DNA of 52,297 bases from Gemmatimonadaceae bacterium (GTDB lineage: Bacteria; Gemmatimonadota; Gemmatimonadetes; Gemmatimonadales; Gemmatimonadaceae), in the NCBI GenBank assembly GCA_035533755.1, contig DATLTC010000031.1:1-52297 (forward strand). Direction: 5' to 3'. A model generated the notes under the pieces. It worked only from the letters and a program-made list of their open reading frames with translations, searched no databases and had not been told where the DNA came from. The translations under genes and the position numbers were made by a program. Position 1 is the stretch's first letter; the number at the start of each line of letters is the position of its first letter. Of this stretch, positions 7,550 through 16,856 are shown one piece after another.

Positions 7550-10500
7550 ATGGTGATTTCCGATTTCGCGATCAAGCGGCCCCTGGTCACCGTCGTCACG
7601 ATGCTGGCCCTGGTGGTGTTCGGCCTGTTCGCGCTGTTCAGGCTGAAGACCGACGAATTTCCCGACGTGGCGCCGCCCTACGTGACGGTGGGCATCCCGT
7701 ATCCCGGGGCGTCGCCCGACGTGGTGGAGAAGCAGGTGCTGAAGCCGGTCGAGGACCAGATCTCGTCGATCAGCGGCGTGAAGCAGGTGACGGGCCAGGC
7801 GTACGACGGCTACGCGAGCGTGCTGATCGAGTTCTACTTCGGCAAGGATCTCAACGTCGCCACGCAGGAGACCCGCGACGCGATCTCGGCCATCCGTTCG
7901 GATCTGCCCGACGAGATGAAGGAGCCGGTGATCAAGAAGTTCAACGACACCGACCGGCCGATCGTGTCGCTGGCCCTGTCGTCCACGGTGCTGTCTCCGG
8001 CCGAGTTGACGCGGCTGGCCGACCCCGACATCACGCGCAAGCTGCGGTCCATTCCCGGCGTGGCCGACGTGGAGGTGTTCGGGAACGTGAACCGCGAGTT
8101 GACGGTGGAGGTGAGGCCGACGGCGCTGCAGGCGGCGGGGGTGAGCGTGGCCGAGGTGGTGACGGCGCTCCAACTGCAGAACCTCGCGGCGCCGGTGGGG
8201 CGCGTGATCGGCACGCTCTCCGAGCGCTCGATCCGCCTCAAGGGGCGCCTGGACACGCCGGCCGAGTTCGCGCAGCTGGTGGTGGCCGAGCGGAACGGGC
8301 AGCTCATCCGCCTGGGCGACGTGGCCAACGTCAAGGACGGCACGGCCGAGCCGCGCACGCTGGCGCTGTACAACGACCGCGAAGCGGTGGGCATCGACGT
8401 CAAGAAGGCCACGGGCTACAGCACCACCGACGTGAGCGACAAGATCCGCGCCGCCGTGCGCGAGATCGAGAAGACGCTGCCGCCGGGCACGACGATGGAG
8501 CTGGTGAAGGACTCGGGCGTCCGCGTGGACGCGGCGGTGCGCAACGTGGAGGAGGCGCTGGTGGAGGGCGCGCTCCTCACCGTGCTCGTGGTGTTCCTGT
8601 TCCTGAATTCGTGGCGGTCCACGGTGATCACGGGCCTGGCGCTGCCGGTCTCGGTGCTGGCGTCGTTCATCGCCGTCTGGGTGATGGGGTTCAAGCTCGA
8701 GACGATGTCGCTGCTCGGGCTCTCGCTGGCCATCGGCATATTGATCGACGACGCGATCGTGGTGCGCGAGAACATCGTGCGCCACGTGGAGATGGGAAAG
8801 GACCACTACTCCGCCGCGCACGACGGCACCGACGAGATCGGGCTCGCCGTGGCGGCGACCACGTTCTCGATCCTCGCCGTGTTCGTGCCGATCGGGTTCA
8901 TGCCCGGCATCGGCGGCCAGTGGTTCAAGCCGTTCGCGCTCACCATCGCCTGCGCGGTGGCGGTGTCGCTGTTCGTGTCGTTCTCGCTCGACCCCATGCT
9001 CTCCGCCTACTGGGCCGATCCCCACAAGGAGCCGCACGAGCGCGTGTGGATCGGCCGGCAGCTGGTGAAGTTCAACCGCTGGTTCAACCGCCAGTCGGAG
9101 CGGTACAAGGGCGTGGTGGCGTGGGCGCTGGACCACCGGGTGGCGATGGTGGCGCTGGCGCTGGGGTCGCTGGTCCTGGCCATGGTGCTGCCCACCACGG
9201 GCGTCGTGGGCGTGGGGTTCATGCCCGAGGACGACCGCGCCGAGCTGACGGTGCACATCGAGACGCCGCCGGGTTCGAACCTCGAGTACACGCGGCTCAA
9301 GGCCGAGGAGACGGCCCGGTTCATCCGCGCCCATCCCGAGGTGAAGTACACGTACGCGACGCTCGGCACGCAGGCCACCGGCGAGGTGGACGCGGGCGAC
9401 ATCTACGTGAAGCTGGTGCCGCGCGCCGCGCGCTCGGTGAGCGTCACCCAGTTCGCCGCCATGGTGCGCAACGAGACCCAGCACGTGGCCGGCGTCACGC
9501 TGTCGGTGTTCACCGACGACTTCAGCGGCGGGCGCAAGCAGCTGCAGTTGCAACTGCGCGGCAACGACCTGGCGTCGCTCAACGCCGCCGCCGACACGGT
9601 GGAAGCCATCGTCGAGCACGTGCCCGGCGCCGTGGACGTGGGGCTGTCCACCAAGGGCGAGAAGCCGGAGCTGAACATCGAACTCAATCGCGGCGTGGCC
9701 GGCGCGCTGGGCATCACCGTGGGACAGATCGCGCAGTCGCTGCGGCCGGCGTTCGCCGGGCTCAAGGCCGGCGACTGGATCGATCCGAGCGGCGAGCCGC
9801 GGGACGTCGAGGTACGGCTGGCGCCCGACGCCCGGCGTCGCGCCGCCGACCTGAGCCAGCTCCCGCTGGTGATCGCGGGCCCCAACGGCGCGCCGGTCAC
9901 GATTCCGCTGGGCCAGGTGGCGACGATCGTCGACAGCGTGGGCCCGGCGATCATCGATCACCTGGATCGCGATCTCGTGGTGAACGTGGAGCTCAACACG
10001 TCGGGCCGCGCCTCGGGCGACGTGACGAGCGACATCCGGGCGCGGCTGTCCAAGATCCAGCTGCCGCCGGGCGTTCGACTGTCGTACGGGGGCGACGCCC
10101 AGAACCAGGCCGAGGTGTTCGGGCAGATCTTCTCGGCGCTCGGCGTGGCGTTGCTGCTCATGTATCTGATCCTCGTCGTGCAATTCGGATCGTTCCTCGA
10201 TCCGCTGGCGATCATGATCTCGCTGCCGCTGTCGTTGATCGGCGTGATGCTGGCGCTGGCGGTGACGGGCAACACGATCAACATCATGTCGCTCATCGGC
10301 GTGATCCTGCTCATGGGGATCGTGGCCAAGAACGCGATCCTGCTGATCGACTTCGCCAAATGGTCGCGCGAGGAGCAGGGGACGCCGCTGCGCGAGGCGC
10401 TGATCCAGGCGGGCGCCATCCGGCTGCGGCCCATCCTCATGACCACGTTCGCGCTGATCGCCGGCATGGTGCCGGTGGCCCTGGGACGCGGCGAGGGCGC

Positions 10501-10708
10501 GCAGTTCCGCGCCCCGCTCGGCGTGGCCGTGATCGGCGGCGTGATCACGTCCACCCTGCTCACCCTGCTCGTGATCCCGACGTTCTACGAGATCATGGAC
10601 GACTGGCGGTCGGGGCTGGCCCGGAAGTTCGGGCTCACCCCGCCGCACACGGCGGAGCACCACGTGCCGCCGGGGGCGGTGCCGCAGCCCGGGATGGGGG
10701 ACGACTGA
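7550..10708 (+). CDS. RND-family efflux pump inner-membrane transporter (AcrB/HAE1-like)
   Basis: A 1052-residue protein, the usual length of the family. It starts with the typical ISDFAIKRPLVTVVTML first helix and has the duplicated arrangement of one helix, a large periplasmic loop and a helix bundle. Proton-relay residues are present: Asp400-Asp401 in GILIDDAIVVREN and Lys927 in IVAKNAILLIDF. Both halves keep PLxLIGV/PVSVLA-type helix 4 segments. It exports substrates by proton antiport through the adaptor and TolC-like duct encoded upstream. The substrate cannot be read from sequence; the shape is closer to multidrug HAE1 pumps than to metal pumps, since no metal-coordinating Met pairs stand out. 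Confidence 0.94.
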   Translation: MVISDFAIKRPLVTVVTMLALVVFGLFALFRLKTDEFPDVAPPYVTVGIPYPGASPDVVEKQVLKPVEDQISSISGVKQVTGQAYDGYASVLIEFYFGKDLNVATQETRDAISAIRSDLPDEMKEPVIKKFNDTDRPIVSLALSSTVLSPAELTRLADPDITRKLRSIPGVADVEVFGNVNRELTVEVRPTALQAAGVSVAEVVTALQLQNLAAPVGRVIGTLSERSIRLKGRLDTPAEFAQLVVAERNGQLIRLGDVANVKDGTAEPRTLALYNDREAVGIDVKKATGYSTTDVSDKIRAAVREIEKTLPPGTTMELVKDSGVRVDAAVRNVEEALVEGALLTVLVVFLFLNSWRSTVITGLALPVSVLASFIAVWVMGFKLETMSLLGLSLAIGILIDDAIVVRENIVRHVEMGKDHYSAAHDGTDEIGLAVAATTFSILAVFVPIGFMPGIGGQWFKPFALTIACAVAVSLFVSFSLDPMLSAYWADPHKEPHERVWIGRQLVKFNRWFNRQSERYKGVVAWALDHRVAMVALALGSLVLAMVLPTTGVVGVGFMPEDDRAELTVHIETPPGSNLEYTRLKAEETARFIRAHPEVKYTYATLGTQATGEVDAGDIYVKLVPRAARSVSVTQFAAMVRNETQHVAGVTLSVFTDDFSGGRKQLQLQLRGNDLASLNAAADTVEAIVEHVPGAVDVGLSTKGEKPELNIELNRGVAGALGITVGQIAQSLRPAFAGLKAGDWIDPSGEPRDVEVRLAPDARRRAADLSQLPLVIAGPNGAPVTIPLGQVATIVDSVGPAIIDHLDRDLVVNVELNTSGRASGDVTSDIRARLSKIQLPPGVRLSYGGDAQNQAEVFGQIFSALGVALLLMYLILVVQFGSFLDPLAIMISLPLSLIGVMLALAVTGNTINIMSLIGVILLMGIVAKNAILLIDFAKWSREEQGTPLREALIQAGAIRLRPILMTTFALIAGMVPVALGRGEGAQFRAPLGVAVIGGVITSTLLTLLVIPTFYEIMDDWRSGLARKFGLTPPHTAEHHVPPGAVPQPGMGDD

Positions 10709-10773
10709 CCCGCCGCGTCATCTCCCCGACAGGCACGCCGATCCCCTGACAACGGCGTGCGCTCGTCGAGGCT

Positions 10774-10812
10774 AAATTGGAGGTCCGGGCTTCGGCCAGG
10801 GGCCTCCAATTT
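10774..10812 (+). terminator. Strong hairpin closing the efflux operon
   Basis: A 10-bp perfect stem, AAATTGGAGG paired with CCTCCAATTT, encloses an inner GGC-TTCG-GCC hairpin with the very stable UUCG tetraloop. A flanking A-run and T-run would let it act on both strands. It lies 65 bp after the RND stop and ends only 14 bp before the DedA ATG, so it may also affect DedA expression. Confidence 0.75.
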
Positions 10813-10826
10813 CATTTCCCGGTGCA

Positions 10827-11456
10827 ATGACTTTCGTTCCCCTGCTCTGGCAGTCGCTGTCGCATCTGAGCGAGTCGTCCACACACCTGCAGCGGTTGTG
10901 GGCGTACATCACGCTGGGCGCGACGGGCATCTTCACCGAGGAGACCTCGCCGATGATCGGCGGGCTGGCGGCGCACAACCATCACCTTCGGTTCGCGCTC
11001 GTCGTGCTCTGGGTGGCGGCCGGCGTGTGGGGCGCCGACATCGTGCTCTACTATCTGGGCCGCTGGCGCGGGCGGTGGTTGCGGGAGCGCTGGCCCAAGC
11101 TGCGGCGCGTGATCCTGCGCGCGCTCCGATTCGTCCGCCGGCATCCGTGGCGGTCGTCGCTCGCCGTGCGGTTCGCGTATGGACTGCGGTTCACGCTGCC
11201 GATCGCCTGCGGCGCGGCGCGGCTGCCCGTGCCGCTGTATCTGATCGGCAGCGCCATCAGCTCCATCGTCTGGTCGCTGGTCTTCACCACCGCCGGCTGG
11301 GTGGTGGGCCGCACCTCCCAGGCCCTCGGCTGGCATCCCCGCCTCCATGAACTGCCGTTCATGATCGGATTGTTCGTGGTCGGGCTGGTGGCGTACTTCA
11401 TCTCGCGCCGCCGCCACGTGGAAGAGCGCACGGTGGAAGTGCTCGAGGCCGACTAG
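10827..11456 (+). CDS. DedA/SNARE-associated-family inner-membrane protein
   Basis: A 209-residue polytopic protein with DedA signatures: an acidic re-entrant segment near the first helix (GIFTEETSP), GADIVLYYLGRWRG, a basic RFAYGLRFTLPIACG segment and C-terminal helices. DedA proteins are thought to act as lipid scramblases or proton-dependent transporters needed for membrane homeostasis; several flip undecaprenyl phosphate or phosphatidylethanolamine. The start is the only ATG before the conserved region and sits right behind the terminator-like hairpin. A distant relative of the TVP38 type lies at 40200-40904. Confidence 0.85.
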   Translation: MTFVPLLWQSLSHLSESSTHLQRLWAYITLGATGIFTEETSPMIGGLAAHNHHLRFALVVLWVAAGVWGADIVLYYLGRWRGRWLRERWPKLRRVILRALRFVRRHPWRSSLAVRFAYGLRFTLPIACGAARLPVPLYLIGSAISSIVWSLVFTTAGWVVGRTSQALGWHPRLHELPFMIGLFVVGLVAYFISRRRHVEERTVEVLEAD

Positions 11457-11540
11457 CAACCGCCGGCGGCGGCACCCCATTGCCCGGGGCGTGGCAGCTG
11501 TCGATCTTGATTTGGCGATGCACGACGTTGGCAAGCGCAC

Positions 11541-11559
11541 CCCGATCGGAACGATCGGG
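11541..11559. promoter_or_regulatory. Perfect inverted repeat before the DUF2157-like gene
   Basis: CCCGATCG-gaa-CGATCGGG has 8-bp perfect arms. It lies 85 bp after the DedA stop and 19 bp before the next ATG, and is followed by AATTT. It could be an operator or a short terminator; the sequence does not decide between them. Confidence 0.45.
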
Positions 11560-11578
11560 AATTTGCCGGAGGGTACGT

Positions 11579-12886
11579 ATGCGCGGAGAGGCGGGGGACA
11601 CCCCGGGCGCGGCGGACCGGACACCCGATAGCACCGACGGCATCTCGCTGGACCAGCTGCGGCAGGCAGTGGCGCGCGGCATCCTCTCGGCCGAGCAGCT
11701 CGACGCGCTGCTGGCGGCGCGCCCCACGGCGCCGGACCGCCAGACCGCCGCGGAAGCGCGCCGCGGACTCAACGCCGTCACCATCGCGTACTATCTGGGC
11801 GCCGCGGCCGTGGTGTTCGCGTTCTGGTGGTTCCTCGTGGACCGCTGGCAGGCGCTGGGCGCGGCGGGAGTCCTCGCGATCGCGCTCGCGTACGCGGCGA
11901 TCTTCGCGTTCACGGCGCGGTTTCTGGGCCGGCAGGGATTCCGCACCGCGTCGGCGTTGGCCGCGCTGCTCACCGTCTCGATGGCGCCGGTGGTGGCGTG
12001 GAGCCTGCTCCAACTGGCCGGACTGTGGTACGAACCGGGCGCGCTCGCGGGGCCGACATACGGCATGCGCGTGGACGTGTTGGAAACTCTGCGCTGGATT
12101 CCCGTGGAGTTGGCCACGGCGCTGGCGGCGCTGGTCGCGCTCCGCCGCGTGCGGTTCGCGGTGCTGGCGATCCCGGTGGCGGCGGTGGTGCCGCTCGTGG
12201 CCGGCCACCTCGTGCCGCTCGTGCTCGACCCGGACATCGCCAACGAGATGACCGCCTGGATGCTGCTCGTCTCCGGGGCCGCGCTCATCGCCTGCGGCTA
12301 CGCCACCGACCGGCGGCAGCAGGGCGACGAGGACTACGCGGGTTGGGTGTACCTCACCGGATTAGTGGCGCTGGCCATCGGCGTACTCTCGGCGTGGAGC
12401 TACGCCGGCGCCATCCGCCATGCTGTGCCGGTGGCCGCGCTGGCGTTGTTGGCGCTGTCGCTGTATCTGCGGCGGCCGATGTTCCTGGTGTTCGGCACGC
12501 TCGGCATCGTGGGCTATCTGGCCTATCTCGCGTTCGACGTGTTCCGCAATGCGCTCAGCTTCCCGGTGGTGCTGGCCACGTTCGGCGTGTGCGTGATCCT
12601 GCTCACCGTGTGGTTGCAGCGGCGGTATCCGTCGCTGGCGCGGCAGGTCGAGGCCGCGCAGGCGGGGCGGCGCGCAGTGCCCCATGCCGCGCTCGTGTTC
12701 GGCGGCGCCGTGGCGGTGATGACGGCCCTGCTGTTCTCCCGGCTGCCCGACGCGCACGCGCGGGCCGCCGATCAGTGGGTACGCGTGCGGCGCACGGCGC
12801 TCGAGGTGCACCGCCGGCAACTGCACGCCAGGCGCGATTCCAACCAGTTGCGGGCCGTGCCGCCGCGACCCCTCATCCGCCCGTAG
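11579..12886 (+). CDS. Polytopic membrane protein, DUF2157-like
   Basis: A 435-residue protein. The ATG at 11579 follows a GGAGGG site with 5-nt spacing, better than any upstream start. Residues of about 18-45 (ISLDQLRQAVARGILSAEQ) form a short soluble helix pair as in DUF2157 membrane proteins. About ten hydrophobic helices follow, and the final 60 residues are strongly basic and cytoplasmic in character. No catalytic motif is visible and the function is unknown. It stands alone between DedA and the Omp85-like gene. Confidence 0.75.
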   Translation: MRGEAGDTPGAADRTPDSTDGISLDQLRQAVARGILSAEQLDALLAARPTAPDRQTAAEARRGLNAVTIAYYLGAAAVVFAFWWFLVDRWQALGAAGVLAIALAYAAIFAFTARFLGRQGFRTASALAALLTVSMAPVVAWSLLQLAGLWYEPGALAGPTYGMRVDVLETLRWIPVELATALAALVALRRVRFAVLAIPVAAVVPLVAGHLVPLVLDPDIANEMTAWMLLVSGAALIACGYATDRRQQGDEDYAGWVYLTGLVALAIGVLSAWSYAGAIRHAVPVAALALLALSLYLRRPMFLVFGTLGIVGYLAYLAFDVFRNALSFPVVLATFGVCVILLTVWLQRRYPSLARQVEAAQAGRRAVPHAALVFGGAVAVMTALLFSRLPDAHARAADQWVRVRRTALEVHRRQLHARRDSNQLRAVPPRPLIRP

Positions 12887-12961
12887 CGCGCGCCGGCTCG
12901 CCCTGAAACACGGGGCGGAGCGGGGCCGTAGGGAGGGCCGCCAACCCTTCAGCCCCACCCG

Positions 12962-15313
12962 ATGTTCGCACTCCTCGCCGCCGCCACGCTCGCGCTCCAG
13001 GCCCAGGTCCGCGCCAACCCGGACACGACCCGGAAGCACGAGGTCTCGATCATGATCGGGGCGGGCGACAGCGGGCGCCGCGCGCGGCGCGAACCCAAGC
13101 GCATTCCGGTCACGCCCGAACTGCTGCGCACGGCGTTCAAGGACCCGGAGGCGCGCACGCTCCTGCTGCGGGCCCGCGCGGCGCGCATGACGCAGGACTC
13201 GGCGTTGCTCTCGTACGACGCGATGTCGTACCAACGCATCTCGGCGGGGCTGGGATTCTCCAGCATCGGTCGCGACCGGCTGATGTTCCGCCACGAGGAC
13301 GTGGCCCACGTGCGCTGGCAGCGCGGGGTGGGCGCGTGGGTGCAGCTCGAAGGCGCGCGCACGGCCATCCCGATCGCGCCGTCCGAAGCGCAGGACTCGG
13401 CCGACCACGACATGAACTTCGACGACGGCTCGGCCATCCCGTACTACCCGGGCTACGAGACGCTGTGGATCGGCGGCGGGGTGGCCAAGGCGCAGGTGAA
13501 CGAGCGCGAGATCGTCCATCCGCTGGCCGAGGGCGCCGAAGCGTACTACACGTACGCCACCGGCGACTCGTTGACGCTGCGGTTGCCCGGCGGCAAGCGG
13601 ATCGAGCTGCGCGAACTCAAGGTCAGTCCGCGCGCCCCGCGGTGGAATCTGGCCGTGGGGTCGCTCTGGTTCGACGTGTCCACGGGCCAACTCGTGCGCG
13701 CGGTGTTCCGACTGGCCGTGCCCATGGACATCTGGGCGGTGGCCAACGCCGACGATCCGCACAGCATGGACGACGTGCCGTTCTGGGTGAAGCCGATGAT
13801 CTCGCCCATGAAGGCGCAGGTGACGGCCGTGGCGCTGGAGTACGGACTCTACGAGGGACGGTTCTGGCTGCCGCGGCTGCAGAGCGCTCAGGGCGACGCG
13901 CAGGTGAGCTTCATGCACGTGCCGTTCAGCATCGAACAGAGCTATACGTACGCGTCGGTGAACGGGCGCGACTCCCTGCCCAGGATCACGCCCGCGTATG
14001 CCGAGATTCCCGACTCGCTGCCCGAAGCCGTGCGCGACAGCATCCGCGAGTCGCGGCGCCAGGCGGAGCGCGCCGAGCGCGATTCGGTGCGCAAGGGACT
14101 CAAGCCCAGGCCCACCGCGCAATGCGACACCTCCAGGTTCGTCACGCAGATGACGCGGCGGTATGGCGACGCCGGACTGCCGGTGGCCTATCAGGTGCCG
14201 TGCGACCAGTCGCAGCTCGCCACGTCGCCGCTGTTGCCCAAGTCGATCTACGATCCGGGCGAGGCGATCTTCGGGTCCACGGAGCGCGACGCCCTGATCG
14301 CCACCGCGCTGTCGCTCGCGGCGCAGCCGCAGTGGGCGCCGCTGCCGCCCACGTTCCATTGGGGGGCCGACCTGATGCGGTTCAATCGCATCGAGGGGTT
14401 CTCGATCGGCGGGCGCGTGGACGAGCAGTTCGGCGCGGGATACACGGGATCGGCGCTGGGGCGCATCGGCACCGCCGACCTCGAACCCAACGTGGAGGTG
14501 ACCGTCGCGCGGAGCAACCTGACGCGCACGATCGGCGTCACCGGCTACAACCGGCTCGTGTCGGCGGGCGACTGGGGCAATCCGCTGAGCTTCGGCAGCT
14601 CGCTCTCGGCGCTGCTGTTCGGACGCGACGAGGGGTTCTACTACCGGGCCTCCGGGGTGGAACTCACCGGGTCGAATACGCGCGGGCTGCAGTACGACTG
14701 GCGGCTGTTCGCGGAGCGTGAGCGCACGGCCGCGGTCGAGAATCACTGGTCGCTGGGCGCGCCGTTCATCCCCAATCTCACGGCGCGCGCCGGCTCGTAC
14801 GCCGGCGGCGCGCTGCGCGTGCGCGGCAGCTACGGCGAGGATCCGCAGGCGTTCCAGGTCCAATCGAGCCTGCGCCTGGAGGCGGCGGGGGGCGATTCGT
14901 CGTACGGACGGGGCGCGCTCGAGTTCACCTTTTCCGACGGGCTGGGGCCGCTCGCGGGCGCGGTGACGCTGTCGGGGGGAAGTTCGGTGGGGGCGGTGCC
15001 GGCGCAGCGCCTGTGGTACCTGGGCGGTGCGCAGACCGTGCGCGGCCAGACGCCCGACACGCTGCAGCGCGGCAACGCCTACTGGCTCACGCGCACCGAA
15101 CTCGGACTCAACACCACGGGGATGCGACCGACGATCTTCTCGGACATTGGATGGGCGGGGGATCGCACCCGGCTCGGCGACGTGGGGCGGCCGCTGAGCG
15201 GCGTGGGCGCCGGGCTCAGCTTCTTCGAAGGCCTGTTCCGGTTCGACGTGTCGCGCGGGCTGTATCCGCGCCGGCAATGGCGCATGGACATGTACGTCGA
15301 AGCCCGGTTCTAG
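12962..15313 (+). CDS. Omp85-superfamily-like outer-membrane protein
   Basis: A 783-residue exported protein with a short signal peptide (cleavage near LALQA). The first 480 residues are a soluble beta-rich region without recognisable POTRA repeats. It includes a charged helix (SRRQAERAERDSVRKG, near residue 365) and two cysteines. The last 300 residues look like a 16-strand barrel and contain LGGAQTVRGQTPDTL, which matches the VRGY/F loop-6 motif of BamA/TamA-type proteins. The protein ends in Phe. It may insert or secrete surface proteins, or be a DUF5686-type surface protein; the exact role is open. Confidence 0.75.
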   Translation: MFALLAAATLALQAQVRANPDTTRKHEVSIMIGAGDSGRRARREPKRIPVTPELLRTAFKDPEARTLLLRARAARMTQDSALLSYDAMSYQRISAGLGFSSIGRDRLMFRHEDVAHVRWQRGVGAWVQLEGARTAIPIAPSEAQDSADHDMNFDDGSAIPYYPGYETLWIGGGVAKAQVNEREIVHPLAEGAEAYYTYATGDSLTLRLPGGKRIELRELKVSPRAPRWNLAVGSLWFDVSTGQLVRAVFRLAVPMDIWAVANADDPHSMDDVPFWVKPMISPMKAQVTAVALEYGLYEGRFWLPRLQSAQGDAQVSFMHVPFSIEQSYTYASVNGRDSLPRITPAYAEIPDSLPEAVRDSIRESRRQAERAERDSVRKGLKPRPTAQCDTSRFVTQMTRRYGDAGLPVAYQVPCDQSQLATSPLLPKSIYDPGEAIFGSTERDALIATALSLAAQPQWAPLPPTFHWGADLMRFNRIEGFSIGGRVDEQFGAGYTGSALGRIGTADLEPNVEVTVARSNLTRTIGVTGYNRLVSAGDWGNPLSFGSSLSALLFGRDEGFYYRASGVELTGSNTRGLQYDWRLFAERERTAAVENHWSLGAPFIPNLTARAGSYAGGALRVRGSYGEDPQAFQVQSSLRLEAAGGDSSYGRGALEFTFSDGLGPLAGAVTLSGGSSVGAVPAQRLWYLGGAQTVRGQTPDTLQRGNAYWLTRTELGLNTTGMRPTIFSDIGWAGDRTRLGDVGRPLSGVGAGLSFFEGLFRFDVSRGLYPRRQWRMDMYVEARF

Positions 15314-15365
15314 CGCTCGCGCCGTGGTCTGACGCGGCGTCTGACGGGCGCCCGCGGGCCGTGTG

Positions 15366-15395
15366 GCGAAACGACGCATTTCGCGCAAAGCGCGA
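15366..15395. promoter_or_regulatory. Paired inverted repeats upstream of the diguanylate cyclase
   Basis: GCGAAA-(7 nt)-TTTCGC (15366-15384) is followed at once by TCGCGC-AAA-GCGCGA (15381-15395). The first dyad is centred about 98 bp upstream of the -24 element at 15472, a usual distance for an enhancer site. It could also be the 3' hairpin of the preceding gene. Confidence 0.35.
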
Positions 15396-15471
15396 GACCG
15401 GGCGGGCCCACCCCCCACGGGGGCGTGACGTAAGTGATGGATTGGGCGTCGGTTATGCAACATTCTCGATG

Positions 15472-15487
15472 TGGCACGATCGTCGCA
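15472..15487 (+). promoter_or_regulatory. Sigma-54-type -24/-12 promoter candidate
   Basis: TGGCACGATCGTCGCA has the exact GG-N10-GC spacing and a perfect TGGCACG -24 element. The -12 element is TCGCA instead of TTGCA. It points toward the diguanylate cyclase and would start transcription near 15498, which favours the GTG start at 15569. Confidence 0.5.
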
Positions 15488-15568
15488 CAGGGCAGTCGTG
15501 AGCCGCCCGTCTCCGGAGGACCGAGACGCGCGCTCGGCCGATGCCGGCTTCATGTCATCCCTCCGCCC

Positions 15569-16810
15569 GTGACTCTACCTCCCAGCGTCCGCAACCGGTT
15601 CCAGGCAGACACACTTCTCTGGCAGGGGAAGATCCGGTGTTGCGTTGCGGTGGTGGTGGGTATCGCCGCGTTCCTGCTGCTGCAGGCGTCGGGCGCGGCA
15701 CGGCCCATCGCGCCGCTGGCGATCGCGCTGGTGAGCTATGCGGTGGTGGTGGGCGGCGTGATGGCGGTGGCCGCGACACGGCGCGAGGTGGGCGGGTGGG
15801 GCGTGACGGCGACGATCATCGCCGACATCGCGTACGTGTTCGCGGTCACGCTGCTCGTGTCCGCGCCGGCGTATTACGGCCGCATCCTCATCCTCTCGTT
15901 CGTCGCGCTGCATCTCACCGACCTGTATTTCGGCCGCGCGCAGGCGCTGCTGGCGCTGTTCGCCGTGATCTGCGGATATCTGGTGCTGGTGTCGGTGGCC
16001 ATCAACGCCCACGCGCCGCTCGTGTGGTCCGAGGAGCTGTGGTCGGTGGCGGCATTCGCCGTGGTGGGCGCGACCTTCTTCCTGCAATACGGCAGCTTGA
16101 CGCGGCGGCTTGGCGTGATCGCGCGGCTGATCGAGCGGGGGGAGGAAGGCGAGTTCGCGATTCCCTACGACGTGGAAGCCGACCCGCATCCCGACGCGGT
16201 GACGATGGTGGGCGTGGCGTACAACCGGGTGCGGGAGCGGATCTCGAGCATGGTGCTCACCGACGCCCTCACCGGATGCGTGAACCGGCGCGGGTTCGAC
16301 CAGGAGGTGGCGCGCGAAGTGGCCCGGGCCACGCGCGCCGGAAGCGAGTTCTCGCTGCTGGCGCTCGACCTGGATTATTTCAAGACCGTGAACGACACCC
16401 GCGGACACCTGGCGGGCGACGCGGTGCTGCGCGAGATCGGGATGCTGCTCAAGCAATCGCGCCGGGCCGGCGACGTGGTGGCGCGCACGGGCGGCGAGGA
16501 GTTCTCGATCATCCTGCCGGACACCACCCCGGCGGGCGCGCATCAGGTGGCCGTGCGGATGTGCGACGCCATCCGGGCGCACGATTTCCTGGCCGGCAAC
16601 CGGCCGGTGCGCCTGTCGGTGAGCATCGGGGTGGTGTCCAAGGGCGCGGACCTGCACGACGACGTGGTGGAGGAGATCAAGCGGCGCGCCGACGACGCGT
16701 TGTACCATGCCAAGCGCAGCGGCCGCGACTGCGTGCGGGTCTGGACCTCGGCGCTGGCGCCCCGGCGCTCCGGCCGGACCACTGAATCCCTGCGCGCCGT
16801 CGAATCGTAA
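15569..16810 (+). CDS. Membrane-bound diguanylate cyclase (GGEEF domain)
   Basis: A 413-residue protein. Five or six membrane helices occupy residues of about 20-185, followed by a linker helix and a GGDEF domain. The active-site loop is GGEEF (308-312), and the product-inhibition site RxxD (RAGD) sits five residues before it, so the enzyme should make c-di-GMP and be feedback-inhibited. Start choice is uncertain: ATGs at 15437 and 15455 are in frame, but the extra 45 residues look non-coding and would contain the sigma-54-like site. The GTG at 15569 lacks a good ribosome site. The integral membrane sensor resembles none I can name. Confidence 0.88.
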   Translation: MTLPPSVRNRFQADTLLWQGKIRCCVAVVVGIAAFLLLQASGAARPIAPLAIALVSYAVVVGGVMAVAATRREVGGWGVTATIIADIAYVFAVTLLVSAPAYYGRILILSFVALHLTDLYFGRAQALLALFAVICGYLVLVSVAINAHAPLVWSEELWSVAAFAVVGATFFLQYGSLTRRLGVIARLIERGEEGEFAIPYDVEADPHPDAVTMVGVAYNRVRERISSMVLTDALTGCVNRRGFDQEVAREVARATRAGSEFSLLALDLDYFKTVNDTRGHLAGDAVLREIGMLLKQSRRAGDVVARTGGEEFSIILPDTTPAGAHQVAVRMCDAIRAHDFLAGNRPVRLSVSIGVVSKGADLHDDVVEEIKRRADDALYHAKRSGRDCVRVWTSALAPRRSGRTTESLRAVES

Positions 16811-16856
16811 GGCCTGGCAGTCCGCCGCCGGCGGGCGCTTCATCTTCCGGTCCACC

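Noticed and set aside
7178-10663. A very long open frame on the minus strand opposite the RND pump gene
   Set aside because: It is His/Arg/Gln-rich with no domain, and the plus strand encodes a full-length pump with intact catalytic residues. Long antisense frames are expected at this GC content.
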